Origin: JBCBGF01 sp038526915 | GTDB lineage: Bacteria > Pseudomonadota > Alphaproteobacteria > Rhodobacterales > Rhodobacteraceae | NCBI GenBank assembly: GCA_038526915.1 | Contig: JBCBGF010000001.1 | Location: forward strand, 1,054,001-1,118,000 | DNA: 64,000 nt | Direction: 5' to 3' | The notes under the pieces: generated by a model | What the model was told of the DNA's origin: nothing | Databases searched by the model: none | What the model saw: only the letters and a program-made list of their open reading frames with translations | Part shown: positions 18,471 to 26,888 of the stretch, piece after piece | How the letters are laid out: the number at the start of each line of letters is the position of its first letter | Position numbering within the stretch: position 1 is the first letter of the stretch | Program-made: the position numbers and the translations under genes

Positions 18471-19131
18471 CTTCTTCTACAGCTTCTTCCGGCTGAGCAG
18501 CGACTTGCGTGTCCGATTGCGTCAATTCTTCGGCTGTCGGAATTTGATCGTCGGCTGCGCCCACCTCAATCCCGGAGGCCGATGAAATCGGGCTTTCATC
18601 AATTCCAACCGTAAGTGTCAGAGTAAGCGCGGCAATCCAAAACACCAAGATAGACAAGACCGCATACTGCATCAATTTCGTGGTGCTCTTCCGAGAAAGT
18701 GGAACCAAAGATGAGGTCTCATCGACTTTAGCCTCGCGGTACAGGTCGGCCAAAGGGTACTGAAGATCACCGGTCTTGATCGACGAATCTTCGATACTTC
18801 TAATCACAGCATCCCAACGTGATACGTAAGATTTGCCCTTTGCAAGTACACCAAGCCAAATTACGGCGAGCAAAATTCCTTCCAATACGGTGATGATGCC
18901 AAACAAGGAGTCTTTTCCCTGCAGTCCAATATAAAATGAGATAAGCGCGCCTTGAACAAGAAGCATGATGTTGCTCCTAGCCCAAAAGCGATCTGACTCT
19001 TTTTCTTGGCGATCGATCGCGATCTTATACTCATCGGGAATAGAATGGATCTTGTGGTGGTGAATCGGTAGACCTACTTGATCCTTGGTTTCTTTCTCAA
19101 GAGCCTCTTTGGAAGTCGGTTCTTCGCTCAC
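18436..19131 (-). CDS. Small membrane protein with three predicted helices and acidic tail
   Basis: The 231-residue protein has membrane segments at roughly 55-72 (IMLLVQGALISFYIGL), 77-98 (FGIITVLEGILLAVIWLGVL) and 160-183 (VLSILVFWIAALTLTLTVG). The N-terminal cytosolic part reads IPDEYKIAIDRQEKESDRFW, similar to RipA/SLATT-like small membrane proteins. The C-terminus is strongly acidic. SLATT-type proteins are often pore-forming effectors in defence loci; that role is only a possibility here. It sits between an SGNH hydrolase and a hexapeptide protein in one operon. Confidence 0.55.
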   Translation of the reverse strand: MSEEPTSKEALEKETKDQVGLPIHHHKIHSIPDEYKIAIDRQEKESDRFWARSNIMLLVQGALISFYIGLQGKDSLFGIITVLEGILLAVIWLGVLAKGKSYVSRWDAVIRSIEDSSIKTGDLQYPLADLYREAKVDETSSLVPLSRKSTTKLMQYAVLSILVFWIAALTLTLTVGIDESPISSASGIEVGAADDQIPTAEELTQSDTQVAAQPEEAVEEDVEAEAPSEIE

Positions 19132-19161
19132 TACTACTTACCTCATTTTATAAATACGCGT

Positions 19162-19788
19162 TTAGCCTAGGATCGCTCCTTCGACAGCCGAACGTATTCT
19201 TTTGTGTCCAATGTCAGATGGGTGAAGCCCATCATCCAATGCCTCCGCGGTATCATTGAGCTTGGGAACGGGTAGATAACGAGCGCCGTGAGAAATCGCA
19301 ACTTCAGCCAAGCACTTGTCGTAGATGTCAATGAGAGCATTTCTGTACACCTTATCTTGTTTGTAGGGTACAGTTTTTGTCTCATCTACTCTTGTGAGTC
19401 CGATCAGAAGAACATTTGAGCCGTTAGACCTCCAAAGCTCGATAAATCGACCAACTCCAGCGCCAAAATTGCTTATGGGAATCTCGTTTTCTTCCCTCGA
19501 AGGGCGATACCTACTATCGTTCAATCCAACCTCAAGAACGACCTTCGAATAGGAATTGCCGAAAAATTCCGACTGGCGATTTAGAATCTTGGCGATCGTA
19601 TCTCCACCGATACCGGACAGTGTAAACTCCGCATCGTCGTCTCGAGCGTCTCGGAGCAATTGCGCCCACCCTTGCTTTCCGGTTGCGCCGACGCCCTCGA
19701 CAAAGCTGTCTCCAATGATCAGTACCCTTGGCTTCAAAATTTTGTCTCCCACGGTTTCAAGCTCGTGATGCGCGCTAAGGCCATGCAT
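19162..19788 (-). CDS. SGNH/GDSL-type hydrolase
   Basis: The 208-residue protein shows the four SGNH blocks in order: catalytic Ser in LIIGDSFVEGVG, Gly in SGIGGDTIAK, Asn in EVGLNDSRYR, and the Asp/His pair in LDDGLHPSDIGH. There is no signal peptide, so it is likely cytosolic. It would be an esterase or deacetylase; with the hexapeptide and glycosyltransferase genes downstream it may edit an acylated sugar. The start could also be the internal GTG twelve codons in. First gene of a four-gene leftward operon. Confidence 0.8.
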   Translation of the reverse strand: MHGLSAHHELETVGDKILKPRVLIIGDSFVEGVGATGKQGWAQLLRDARDDDAEFTLSGIGGDTIAKILNRQSEFFGNSYSKVVLEVGLNDSRYRPSREENEIPISNFGAGVGRFIELWRSNGSNVLLIGLTRVDETKTVPYKQDKVYRNALIDIYDKCLAEVAISHGARYLPVPKLNDTAEALDDGLHPSDIGHKRIRSAVEGAILG

Positions 19789-20530
19789 GAGTCTACATAT
19801 AGTGCTTCGTCAGCCTTTTTTGTAGAGATGCAGGGTGGTTTTGCAGACTACAACGTTCGTAAAACGGTGCCCATTGCCACCCGCAACCGGACGGGACAAA
19901 TCATGAACACAAGCGATTGGCGTCGGGTTTGGAAGCTGACTTGAAATCAAGCATAGCCTTGAAAGGCTGAATATGGAGGAGGTGAACCGGCATCCGTTTC
20001 GGCGCTATACCCTGCATTATAACAAGTTCGTTTTGTTCGAACGGACGCGCGTGGGTGCCGCGTCAGCAAGGTTCATCGGTATCATGGATGCGAAACGGCT
20101 CCAAGCCATGTGATCGGTGACAACTGGTTGACGACAGAGCGACACCCAGTCACCCTGTATTGTTATTTTATCTCAATGCCTTATCCTGAAACTTATAACG
20201 GTGACGGCCAGTCTTCGAAGGACGCGCCGCGTTTGTCCTCCGCTCCCATGGGTGCGTTGGACCAATGCCTTGAAGCTCCAACAGACATAACTCAGCAGTA
20301 GCGTTGAGACAGACGAACCGTCCTTTTGCAGATTGTTCTTGATGGGAATGATCGTCACTCGTCACCTAGATTTTGGAAACATCTGAAATCAAGCCGGAAA
20401 ATTGTAGTGACGACGAGGTGACGACAGGCTGCACGCCGTCACCACCGTCAACAGGACAGGGACCAACACAGATTGGCATCACGCCCGGAAGATTCCGCGC
20501 TGACGCGCGGTCGCAGTGCGCATCGACGAG
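19789..20530. other. Non-coding stretch with hairpins and repeated GTGAC motifs, possible replication origin
   Basis: Two short perfect hairpins lie at 19940-19951 (CTTGA-AA-TCAAG) and 19955-19968 (AGCCT-TGAA-AGGCT). A weak plus-strand frame from ATG 19973 to 20113 (46 codons, MEEVNRHPFRRYTLHY ...) is doubtful. From 20116 to 20452 the motif GTGAC/GTCAC recurs at least eight times in both orientations (20116, 20149, 20200, 20354, 20361, 20407, 20417, 20438). It lies next to the end of the ATPase gene, a usual place for an iteron-type origin in satellites; this role is inferred. Confidence 0.4.
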
Positions 20531-22930
20531 TTAAAGCCGAACCAAATCCCACGGCTTGCCATGCTTGCCCTTCTTTCCGGACTCAATGCGCACGTTCACG
20601 CCATCATCAACGTTGAAGACACGTTCGGCCTGTGAACTGAGGTATTGACCCAGCGCAGAAGGCTTGTAGACGCGAGCGCCGTCGACAACGTGTCTCGGAA
20701 CCGGAAGTTCAATTCCGCGATCATCGCAAAAGGCCGCAAGTCCTGTGTCGCCTTTGACAAGCTGACCACTCATGTCGAGGCAGCCGTTAGGTTTCAGCGC
20801 CTCCTCGTACCATTGCGTCACCAATTCACGCATGGGGTCATCATCATCAGAACCTGCAACCTTTTCGATCTGGTCGCGGTTGGATTGGAACCCTTCGAGG
20901 CCACACGCTTCGAGAATGCCTCCACAGACTTCAAACCAAGGTCGGTAAGAGCCCACGGGCTTACCCTTCGGTTTTGGGCAGCCCTCCGACTTCCAATGAT
21001 TGACCATCGTGCAAAGCGCCCAAAGAAGCTGGCCGCGATTTTGCGCGACCCAATCTTCGATGTCTGGATGGTGCCATCCATCCTCTGGCTCCCGCAGTTC
21101 CGGTTTGTCCGTCCCTGCATCAAGGCGGCAAAGGCTTAGACGGCGTTGGAGTTCCCGCGTGAAGCGAGGGTTGTTGCCAGTGATGACAACTGAGGCATTG
21201 TTTGGAATGCTCGCCTCTTCGCTCTTGCCCAGAATGCGGCCTGTGAACGTCACAGAGGTCAGCAACGCCGCCAGCACCGGGCTGTCAACGCTGCCTGTCA
21301 CATTGTCGAGGAAGAGGAATGGATCGCCACCACGAAGTGCGGTGAACACTTCCTTGCGCCGCTCATCTTCGTCCTTCGGAATCGTCCGGGTTGAGGTTGT
21401 TCCATGGACAACCATTTGCGCCGTGTTAACCAACAGCGTCGCTCCCGTTCCGGCCTCAGGTTTTGAGATCAGCAGTGCTGGCGTTGGGGATTTTCCGATC
21501 ACCGGACGGATCAGCGGTTGCAAGACGAACGCCAAAAAGGAAAGCAAAGACGGAGGCACCGGTCTGATCAACTCTGGGGCCAACGGTTCTTCGATACCGC
21601 ATGCAATCAAGATTTCACGGCGGGTGTAACCATCGAACGGAAAGTCAGCCAGCCATTCAGCGACCAATAGCCGGATCGCTCCATTCACTTCGTCTACTGT
21701 GGGATTGCCACTGACTGGCGGGAGTTCAAGATCGTCGGGCAGACGCATGAACAGGTACGCAGTCTCATGGTACTGGTTTGTCGCCAGCAACCGCACGTCG
21801 GCATCGAATTGTGGGTAGTTGGTCACTTGCTTGAGGTACGGGAGCGGCAAATGTTCGTGATACAGGTCGTTGATTACATCGACCGGTGCTGAAACCCCTC
21901 GGAACTGCTTATCCTTCTTTCGAACAAAGGATGCACACTCGTTTACAGCAGCCCGGAGCCCATCCTTGTTCAGGATGCAAACCGACGTTGTCCCCTCTTC
22001 TGGGACATGTTGAACACGTCCGATGGCTGTACCGTAGCGAAAGAGGCTAGGCTCGGTTTTGTGCTCCTCCTCCAATTTGCCCCGTGCGTAAGTCACGAGG
22101 TCTTTGTGATCATCTTCCCCGACCACGTTGCCACCGCTTTTTTGTTTTGGCCGGTCTGCTTGCTTCTTCTCGGCGACGATGCGCTCGATTAGACGCCGAG
22201 CTTGGGTCAAGTTTAGGCACGTCGCATCCTTGATCTTCTCTGCAAGGTACGCCTGAGCCGGAACATCGTCAGCGAGCCCGATTTTACAGAGGTCCCGAAC
22301 GTGAGCGTCGAGCGTCAGTTGATCGGTGCTCTTGGTGACACTCGCGATTTTGCGGTCAATGAGCCGAAAGACCTCTGGAAGCTTATCCTTCTTCTTGGTC
22401 GCGTGAGCGTCGGCCTCGCGTTTCATTCGTTTTGCAGTCGCCAACTGCGCCGACAGCAGAAGGTGATGCTTGCTCTGAAACAAAATGCAGCGCGCATTGA
22501 GCAGAATGCGGGCTAGGTTTCCCGGGTAATCAGGCCAATTGTTTGAATGTGCCGCAACGAACGCTTCGAGAAATTCTCGATGCTCTGGCGTCGGCTCCCA
22601 ACTGTACCCGCTATCATCCACACGCAAAGCTCCGGTCGACATCAACTCTGCCTTAGCAAGATGGTCCGAGATTACCTTCCATGTCGAACGGGGGTCGCCG
22701 CCGGGGTTATCCAAAAGAGACATCGCGTCCTCCGTCTCTTCTTTGGCGTAGCCAAGCATTTCGGGAGGGACGTCGTCGTAAACTCGGATTGGTTGCGGCG
22801 GCTCTGGCTCGTCAGTCTCCGGAGGATTGAAAAGGTGTTCATTTTCACCGCGCCAATGGCAGACGGATGCTTCGTCAAGAGTGACGTAGTAGTCATTGGC
22901 GCAAGGTTCGGAGGAAGCGGTGTTTTCCAT
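20531..22930 (-). CDS. D5/VapE-like replication ATPase of the island
   Basis: ATG 22930 is preferred to ATG 22963 because only it has a purine-rich ribosome site. The protein has 799 residues. The N-terminal half is helical and charged with no motif I can name. From about residue 465 comes a AAA+/SF3-like ATPase with a P-loop-like segment SKPEAGTGATLLV near 493, Walker B DPFLFLDNV and sensor-type SVVITGNNPRFTRELQRRL. The usual Walker A lysine is replaced by Ala (GTGAT). Related proteins are primase-linked helicases of phage satellites and integrative elements. The GTGAC repeats follow the stop. Confidence 0.65.
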   Translation of the reverse strand: MENTASSEPCANDYYVTLDEASVCHWRGENEHLFNPPETDEPEPPQPIRVYDDVPPEMLGYAKEETEDAMSLLDNPGGDPRSTWKVISDHLAKAELMSTGALRVDDSGYSWEPTPEHREFLEAFVAAHSNNWPDYPGNLARILLNARCILFQSKHHLLLSAQLATAKRMKREADAHATKKKDKLPEVFRLIDRKIASVTKSTDQLTLDAHVRDLCKIGLADDVPAQAYLAEKIKDATCLNLTQARRLIERIVAEKKQADRPKQKSGGNVVGEDDHKDLVTYARGKLEEEHKTEPSLFRYGTAIGRVQHVPEEGTTSVCILNKDGLRAAVNECASFVRKKDKQFRGVSAPVDVINDLYHEHLPLPYLKQVTNYPQFDADVRLLATNQYHETAYLFMRLPDDLELPPVSGNPTVDEVNGAIRLLVAEWLADFPFDGYTRREILIACGIEEPLAPELIRPVPPSLLSFLAFVLQPLIRPVIGKSPTPALLISKPEAGTGATLLVNTAQMVVHGTTSTRTIPKDEDERRKEVFTALRGGDPFLFLDNVTGSVDSPVLAALLTSVTFTGRILGKSEEASIPNNASVVITGNNPRFTRELQRRLSLCRLDAGTDKPELREPEDGWHHPDIEDWVAQNRGQLLWALCTMVNHWKSEGCPKPKGKPVGSYRPWFEVCGGILEACGLEGFQSNRDQIEKVAGSDDDDPMRELVTQWYEEALKPNGCLDMSGQLVKGDTGLAAFCDDRGIELPVPRHVVDGARVYKPSALGQYLSSQAERVFNVDDGVNVRIESGKKGKHGKPWDLVRL

Positions 22931-23365
22931 TGTGTCTTTCTCTGATTGCCGACCGCACACCATTGAGTTTTTGGCCCAGTTCGTGTACGTTCACGTTGTG
23001 AAAAATATCGGCTCACCCTGTTCCTATCTTTCTCGGGAACACCCGTTGGCGCGGGAGCTGTGAGCCACTTTTTTAGCTTCATACTCGATTTTGAAGCTTG
23101 CGTCGAATCACTACGGGTCAATTTCGACCCGTGATCTCGCAGAAAAATCAACTACAAATGTTAGGTTGCAGGAAATTTAGGAAAATATTCCACTCGAAAT
23201 ACATTTCGAGGGAAATTCTTCGATTTTTTAGCTGTACCGAAGGGCGTTTGTTCCTTTTCGCGCTCAGCGCAGCGTTTGAGTGCGGAAGTTAGCGCACCGG
23301 GAAGCGGGCTCGGATCGCTTCCCGGCGCTTGGCGGTTGCGCCCGAAGACTACGCACACCGCCAAT
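22931..23365. other. Intergenic region with AT-rich promoter-like part and a strong hairpin
   Basis: No gene is supported here. A perfect 10-bp stem, CCGGGAAGCG at 23297-23306 with CGCTTCCCGG at 23316-23325, lies just past the end of the leftward 108-residue gene. It could end that transcript, although no T run follows. The stretch 23150-23240 is AT-rich with repeated AAATTT/GAAAT words, suitable for a promoter of the ATPase gene. Confidence 0.45.
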
Positions 23366-23692
23366 TCAAACGTCGCTTGCATCTCTCAAAGCTCCGCCGC
23401 AACGAAAGCATTCACGCCCATGCACGATGGCTAAGAAGCGCCGGGCCTCGTCGAGGGTCGCGGCATAGTTCTTCTGCGCAGTAGAAGCTTCTGGTTCTGG
23501 CACTTGACCGGCGTGCATCGCGGCGAGTTTGGCCAACCCAGAACTCAGTGTTGATGCCTCTCGGGTAATTGCTGCAAGCAACGCTGCGACGGACTTGTGT
23601 CCGGACGGAACATGCTCAAGCTCGGCAACGAGACGGTCCAAACTTTGCTTGGACGACGTGACGACAAACACCAATGAAGCGGTCGGTGTCAT
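23366..23692 (-). CDS. Small island protein of unknown function
   Basis: ATG 23692 (product MTPTASLVFVVTSSKQSLD ...) has GGAAAG six bases upstream and overlaps the previous stop as ATGA; the longer frame would need GTG 23716. The product has 108 residues, mostly helical, with a C-terminal cysteine pair (GRECFRCGGAL) that could bind zinc. Family unknown. Last gene of a four-gene leftward block that begins with the AlpA-like gene. Confidence 0.55.
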   Translation of the reverse strand: MTPTASLVFVVTSSKQSLDRLVAELEHVPSGHKSVAALLAAITREASTLSSGLAKLAAMHAGQVPEPEASTAQKNYAATLDEARRFLAIVHGRECFRCGGALRDASDV

Positions 23693-24231
23693 TTCTTTCC
23701 GACGGCGCAGGTGCACCAGTCCGGGACATTGAGAGTGATTTCTGGAACTGGTGGTGGCACATTGGCGACATGTCTCTCGCTTCGTGTTCGCCGCCCTTCA
23801 TGAACGATGATCGATTTGCGGATCGCTGAAACTTGCGATGCCCCCAGCCCAGCGGCGTCACCCGCCTTGGCTGCATTTACAAGCGTCTCTGAACAGGTGC
23901 GAAGCAGTTCCTGAATGCGGCGCTCATTGATAACCTCTGGTGCCTCATAGGACCCTTTGAGACGCTCCTGTCGCAAATACGCGATGCGCTCATCTATGAT
24001 CTGTTTGCGAGAGAGATTGGATGCCGCGACACGTGCCGTGCTCGGTCGTGGTCGCCGCTGTCCTGCCGCCGCAGTCGCTTCAAAGTACGCATCTACCAGT
24101 GACGGTGGGGCTGCACGGCTCAAGGCCTGACAGAAAGTCTCCCAACGCACATTCGACAGAGGTTCAGAACCTGCCATGGGCGCTGACGCGCCTATGCTCA
24201 GCACTTCGTTCGGATCAAACAAATCGGGCAT
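23689..24231 (-). CDS. Island protein, possibly terminase-small-subunit-like
   Basis: The start is taken as ATG 24231 with GGAGCGG just upstream; the product has 180 residues. The central part (LSRKQIIDERIAYLRQERLK ... INERRIQELLRTCSETLVNA) is two long helices of the kind seen in phage terminase small subunits, but the likeness is weak. It overlaps the upstream gene by 17 bases and the downstream gene by 4, so the block is translated as a unit. It could also be a regulator of the island. Confidence 0.5.
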   Translation of the reverse strand: MPDLFDPNEVLSIGASAPMAGSEPLSNVRWETFCQALSRAAPPSLVDAYFEATAAAGQRRPRPSTARVAASNLSRKQIIDERIAYLRQERLKGSYEAPEVINERRIQELLRTCSETLVNAAKAGDAAGLGASQVSAIRKSIIVHEGRRTRSERHVANVPPPVPEITLNVPDWCTCAVGKK

Positions 24232-24661
24232 CCAACCGCTCCGCGACGTAGGAAGCCGTCTTGTCTTCAAGTGTTCCGTCGCGTTCGAACGCGATGCGCT
24301 GCGTCGGCTTGAGAGAATTTAAGTATTCGTCTGCAAGCTGACGGCGACGGGCCTCATCGCTGAACTCAATGGATCGAACGGCAAACTTGTTGGCTTCGAC
24401 GACCTCTTTGGTGATGCGTTGCATGGTCTCGCGGTCCTCCGGATCGACCTCTGTGCAGTCCCCCGTCACAAGGTGATGGAACACGCGCGCGTCACGCGCG
24501 AGATCCTCCAAGAGCGGCTGCGTCATGATTTCGGCAACACGGTCGCCATAGAGCGCGGCTTGCTGGACAAGAAAAGCATTCTTGATCGCATCGAAGCGTG
24601 ACCGCTCCGTCGAGGTGAAATTGTCGATGGTCACCCGACCGTCTGTGAAGTTGCTAGGCAT
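24215..24661 (-). CDS. Small helical island protein of unknown function
   Basis: ATG 24661 (MPSNFTDGRVTIDNFTSTER) lies within the stop region of the preceding gene, overlapping by 8 bases, and is preferred to the longer frame from 24787. The 148-residue product is charged and helical (ERSRFDAIKNAFLVQQAALY, EARRRQLADEYLNSLKPTQR). No family is recognised. Gene order after an AlpA-like protein suggests a packaging or replication accessory of a phage satellite (inference). Confidence 0.5.
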   Translation of the reverse strand: MPSNFTDGRVTIDNFTSTERSRFDAIKNAFLVQQAALYGDRVAEIMTQPLLEDLARDARVFHHLVTGDCTEVDPEDRETMQRITKEVVEANKFAVRSIEFSDEARRRQLADEYLNSLKPTQRIAFERDGTLEDKTASYVAERLDARFV

Positions 24662-24905
24662 GGGTTCCGTTCCGTCGTTGAATGTCCAAGGCGCAGAGCG
24701 CGTCTTGCATCGCTTGAGTGAAAAAATCGCAGCGGCGAAGAATGCGGAGCAGGTCTGCAAGCCGGTAGAACCGGAGTCCGTTTCCACCCTTAGGGCCGCT
24801 GCGTTTGATTGGTTTTAGCGCCGGGTCGCTGAGAATTGGTCGTGATGCGTAGTCACCAAGCCCGCAAATCTTGCGAATGTCCCGCGCACTGATGGTATGG
24901 TCCAT
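24654..24905 (-). CDS. AlpA/excisionase-like DNA-binding protein
   Basis: The 83-residue protein begins MDHTISARDIRKICGLGDYA, a MerR/AlpA-like helix-turn-helix start, followed by a wing-like RSGPKGGNGLRFYRLADLLR and a basic C-terminal helix. Such proteins switch integrase direction or activate island genes. It is the first gene of the leftward block, downstream of the integrase. The gap 24906-25109 has no gene. Confidence 0.55.
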   Translation of the reverse strand: MDHTISARDIRKICGLGDYASRPILSDPALKPIKRSGPKGGNGLRFYRLADLLRILRRCDFFTQAMQDALCALDIQRRNGTHA

Positions 24906-25109
24906 CGTGCCGTCCTTAGTTGTGATGATGTGAAACGCGCCCCCGGCGCGGCGTCCGCAACCCCGTTGCAGACACTGGCACCATACACCAACCGGCTCAA
25001 AATGTCACTCAGCGAGGCCAAAAAGGGTCAGGTTGGCGTTGATTTTCGCCGCGCAGTTAACTGAGCTTTGGAAGGCCCCGAAGGCCGCTACCAATAGACA
25101 GCCCGTTGA

Positions 25110-26459
25110 TCAGGATTGGTCTATTTTGGGGGGGTACTGGGCCTCTTCGGCTTCAATGCCATCAGGCCGGAGCCATTCTTCAATCTCAAGCTTGGTTCGC
25201 ATCCCCCCATCAACACCGGGCGCCTCGGCGGGCAAATCCAAGGCCTTCAGAGCGGCTTTGCGGGCTTGGTCTGCTTCTGCCATCTTTTCGGCCTTTGCAG
25301 TTACAAAATCTGCCCACTCTTGCATTATCTTGCGCCGTTTCTCGAGCATGTCTGAGCGAAAGTATGCGGCAGTCACTTCCTTCTTGGTTTGGTGCGCCAG
25401 CGCCATCTCAGCCAGCTTGTGATCTGCCAGTTCATTTTCGTGCAGAAAATCTGTCACAGTCGAGCGGATGCCGTGACCTGTCGTTTCAATCTGATGTTTG
25501 GCGAAATATTGCAAGAAAGCGTTCTCAGAAAGAACGCCCCTTCTGTTCTTAGGCAGCGGGAAAACGAAACCAGAGTCATCTTTCCAGTTCTTTGCATGGC
25601 CCAACAAGATCAGTGCTTGACTCTGCAATGGTATCCTAAAGGGCTGAGCGGTTTTAGTGTCATCCTCGGAGAGGGTCCATATTCCATCTCTCAAGTCCAA
25701 TTGGTCCCAACGCATGAATCTTATGTTTGATGTTCGTGCGACTGTTAGGACCAGCATCTTCAGCGCGGTATGGGTCAGCGAGTTGGACAGCCCTGCGTAG
25801 ACCGGCGGCCAATCTTTCCAGTGCAGAGCCCGAACTGGCACGCGCTTGAGTTTACCTTGTGGTCCCAGCTTGGCGCGGGCATCCTCAATCACTTGCAGAT
25901 CAAATGGCTCGTCAACTCGTGCGAATTCCATAGCCTTGCGAAAGCGGTTGAATGCTTTTCGTGCGGTGTCTTTTTTCACCGTCCAGATGGGTGCAAAGTT
26001 CTCGACAATCTTGTTGACGGTAAGGGTCTCGACGGTTTCGTCACCTAACACTGGCAGCACATGATGATTTATCGGTGACCACCAGCGCCCTGCCTCACCC
26101 TCTCCTTTCAGAGTGCGTTTGTGGCCTTCGAAGAACTCCTGAATGATTGTTCGCACTGTTCGAAGTGATTTTGCCTGCCCCGCACGCTCAGCATCCCGCA
26201 CGGTTCTCGGGTCAAGCCCTTTAGCCTTAGTCCGTTGCCAATACTTATGGGCTTCCCTCGCGTCCTTGAGCGGCATCTCCGGGTAGGGGCCCAAACCCAT
26301 CTTCTTTGTTCGCTTGTTCAATTGGTAGCGATAATGGAACGACGCTGCCCCGCTTGCGGTAGACTGAAAGTAGAGACCACCACCGTCGTGGAGCACTCTA
26401 TCTTTTCCAAGCGCCGCTCTTAACTCGCTGTCTTTGAGCCGATGGATAACCTTGCTCAT
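25110..26459 (-). CDS. int: Tyrosine integrase of the island
   Basis: The start is taken as ATG 26459 (MSKVIHRLKDSELRAALGKD), giving 449 residues. It has the N-terminal DUF4102-like arm-binding domain (VLHDGGGLYFQSTASG, KMGLGPYPEMPLKDAREAH) of P4-type integrases, a central SAM-like domain and the catalytic domain. Catalytic residues are Arg in VARTSNIRFMRW, the HXXR box in TGHGIRSTVTDF, His in LAHQTKKEVT and the nucleophile Tyr in TAAYFRSDML. The arm-type repeats at 26473-26493 lie in its promoter, so the integrase may repress itself. It is adjacent to tRNA-Phe, its target. Confidence 0.9.
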   Translation of the reverse strand: MSKVIHRLKDSELRAALGKDRVLHDGGGLYFQSTASGAASFHYRYQLNKRTKKMGLGPYPEMPLKDAREAHKYWQRTKAKGLDPRTVRDAERAGQAKSLRTVRTIIQEFFEGHKRTLKGEGEAGRWWSPINHHVLPVLGDETVETLTVNKIVENFAPIWTVKKDTARKAFNRFRKAMEFARVDEPFDLQVIEDARAKLGPQGKLKRVPVRALHWKDWPPVYAGLSNSLTHTALKMLVLTVARTSNIRFMRWDQLDLRDGIWTLSEDDTKTAQPFRIPLQSQALILLGHAKNWKDDSGFVFPLPKNRRGVLSENAFLQYFAKHQIETTGHGIRSTVTDFLHENELADHKLAEMALAHQTKKEVTAAYFRSDMLEKRRKIMQEWADFVTAKAEKMAEADQARKAALKALDLPAEAPGVDGGMRTKLEIEEWLRPDGIEAEEAQYPPKIDQS

Positions 26460-26472
26460 GCGCCAGACCCTA

Positions 26473-26493
26473 TGGACAGTTCTATGTACAGTT
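26473..26493 (+). repeat. Two arm-type repeats, right end
   Basis: TGGACAGTT at 26473-26481 and TGTACAGTT at 26485-26493, spaced 12 bases, match the three left-end repeats in sequence, orientation and spacing. They lie 65 bases from the tRNA-borne core. Likely integrase arm-binding sites. Confidence 0.6.
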
Positions 26494-26557
26494 CTGGCTG
26501 CGTGACAGCCACACACAAGCACAAAATACTGGAAAATATGGCGATTTTAGGATGTTG

Positions 26558-26632
26558 TGGTGCCCGGGGGCGGAATCGAACCACCGACACGAGGATTTTC
26601 AATCCACTGCTCTACCCCTGAGCTACCCGGGC
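26558..26632 (-). tRNA. tRNA-Phe (GAA), island integration site
   Basis: The minus strand folds into a full cloverleaf. The acceptor is GCCCGGG with CCCGGGC, the D arm is GCTCAGGGGTAGAGC and the anticodon loop TTGAAAA has anticodon GAA. The T arm is GGTGGTTCGATTCCGCC, and there is an encoded CCA. The anticodon stem has one T-T mismatch. The 3' end carries the 15-base att core, so integration restored an intact tRNA. Confidence 0.95.
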
Positions 26633-26714
26633 ACTGGGCGGGGGCGATGGCTCCCGCGGGTCGCGTCGTTCTAGACGGGGGCCAGGGGGCTGTCCAGTGG
26701 CAAAGCCTCAAAAA

Positions 26715-26888
26715 TCAAGTGTCCGACGCGTCCTTTTGCGCAACGGCATCGTCCTCCTCACCGGTCAACGGCGTCGGGATTTTGTAGTGGCCCAGCATCC
26801 ACCGGCCAAGGTCGATCTCGGCGCACCGGTTTGAGCAGAACGGGCGGAACGTCTCAGACGTGGGTGCATCGCAAATGGGGCAGGGCAT
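26715..26888 (-). CDS. yacG: DNA gyrase inhibitor YacG (zinc protein)
   Basis: This 57-residue protein begins [20 protein letters not shown] and continues RCAEIDLGRWMLGHY, the exact YacG pattern: CPXC and CSXRC zinc ligands followed by the DLGXW motif. YacG binds GyrB and blocks DNA binding by gyrase. The ATG overlaps the stop of the RNase gene (ATGA), as usual in Rhodobacteraceae. An acidic tail (TGEEDDAVAQKD) follows the zinc domain. Confidence 0.9.
   Translation of the reverse strand: MPCPICDAPTSETFRPFCSNRCAEIDLGRWMLGHYKIPTPLTGEEDDAVAQKDASDT

Larger units (their letters stand above)
10015..26572. mobile_element. Integrative genomic island inserted in tRNA-Phe
   Basis: The island is bounded by the 15-base sequence TGGTGCCCGGGGGCG at 10015-10029 and at 26558-26572, the latter being the 3' end of tRNA-Phe. 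A tyrosine integrase lies beside the tRNA, and matching 9-base repeats (TGGACAGTT type) lie inside both ends. Contents are a Detocs-type defence system, a serine recombinase, a sugar/acyl-modification cassette, a D5/VapE-like ATPase with small satellite-type genes, and the integrase. No conjugation or capsid genes are visible, so it is probably mobilised by, or a satellite of, another element (inference). Confidence 0.8.
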
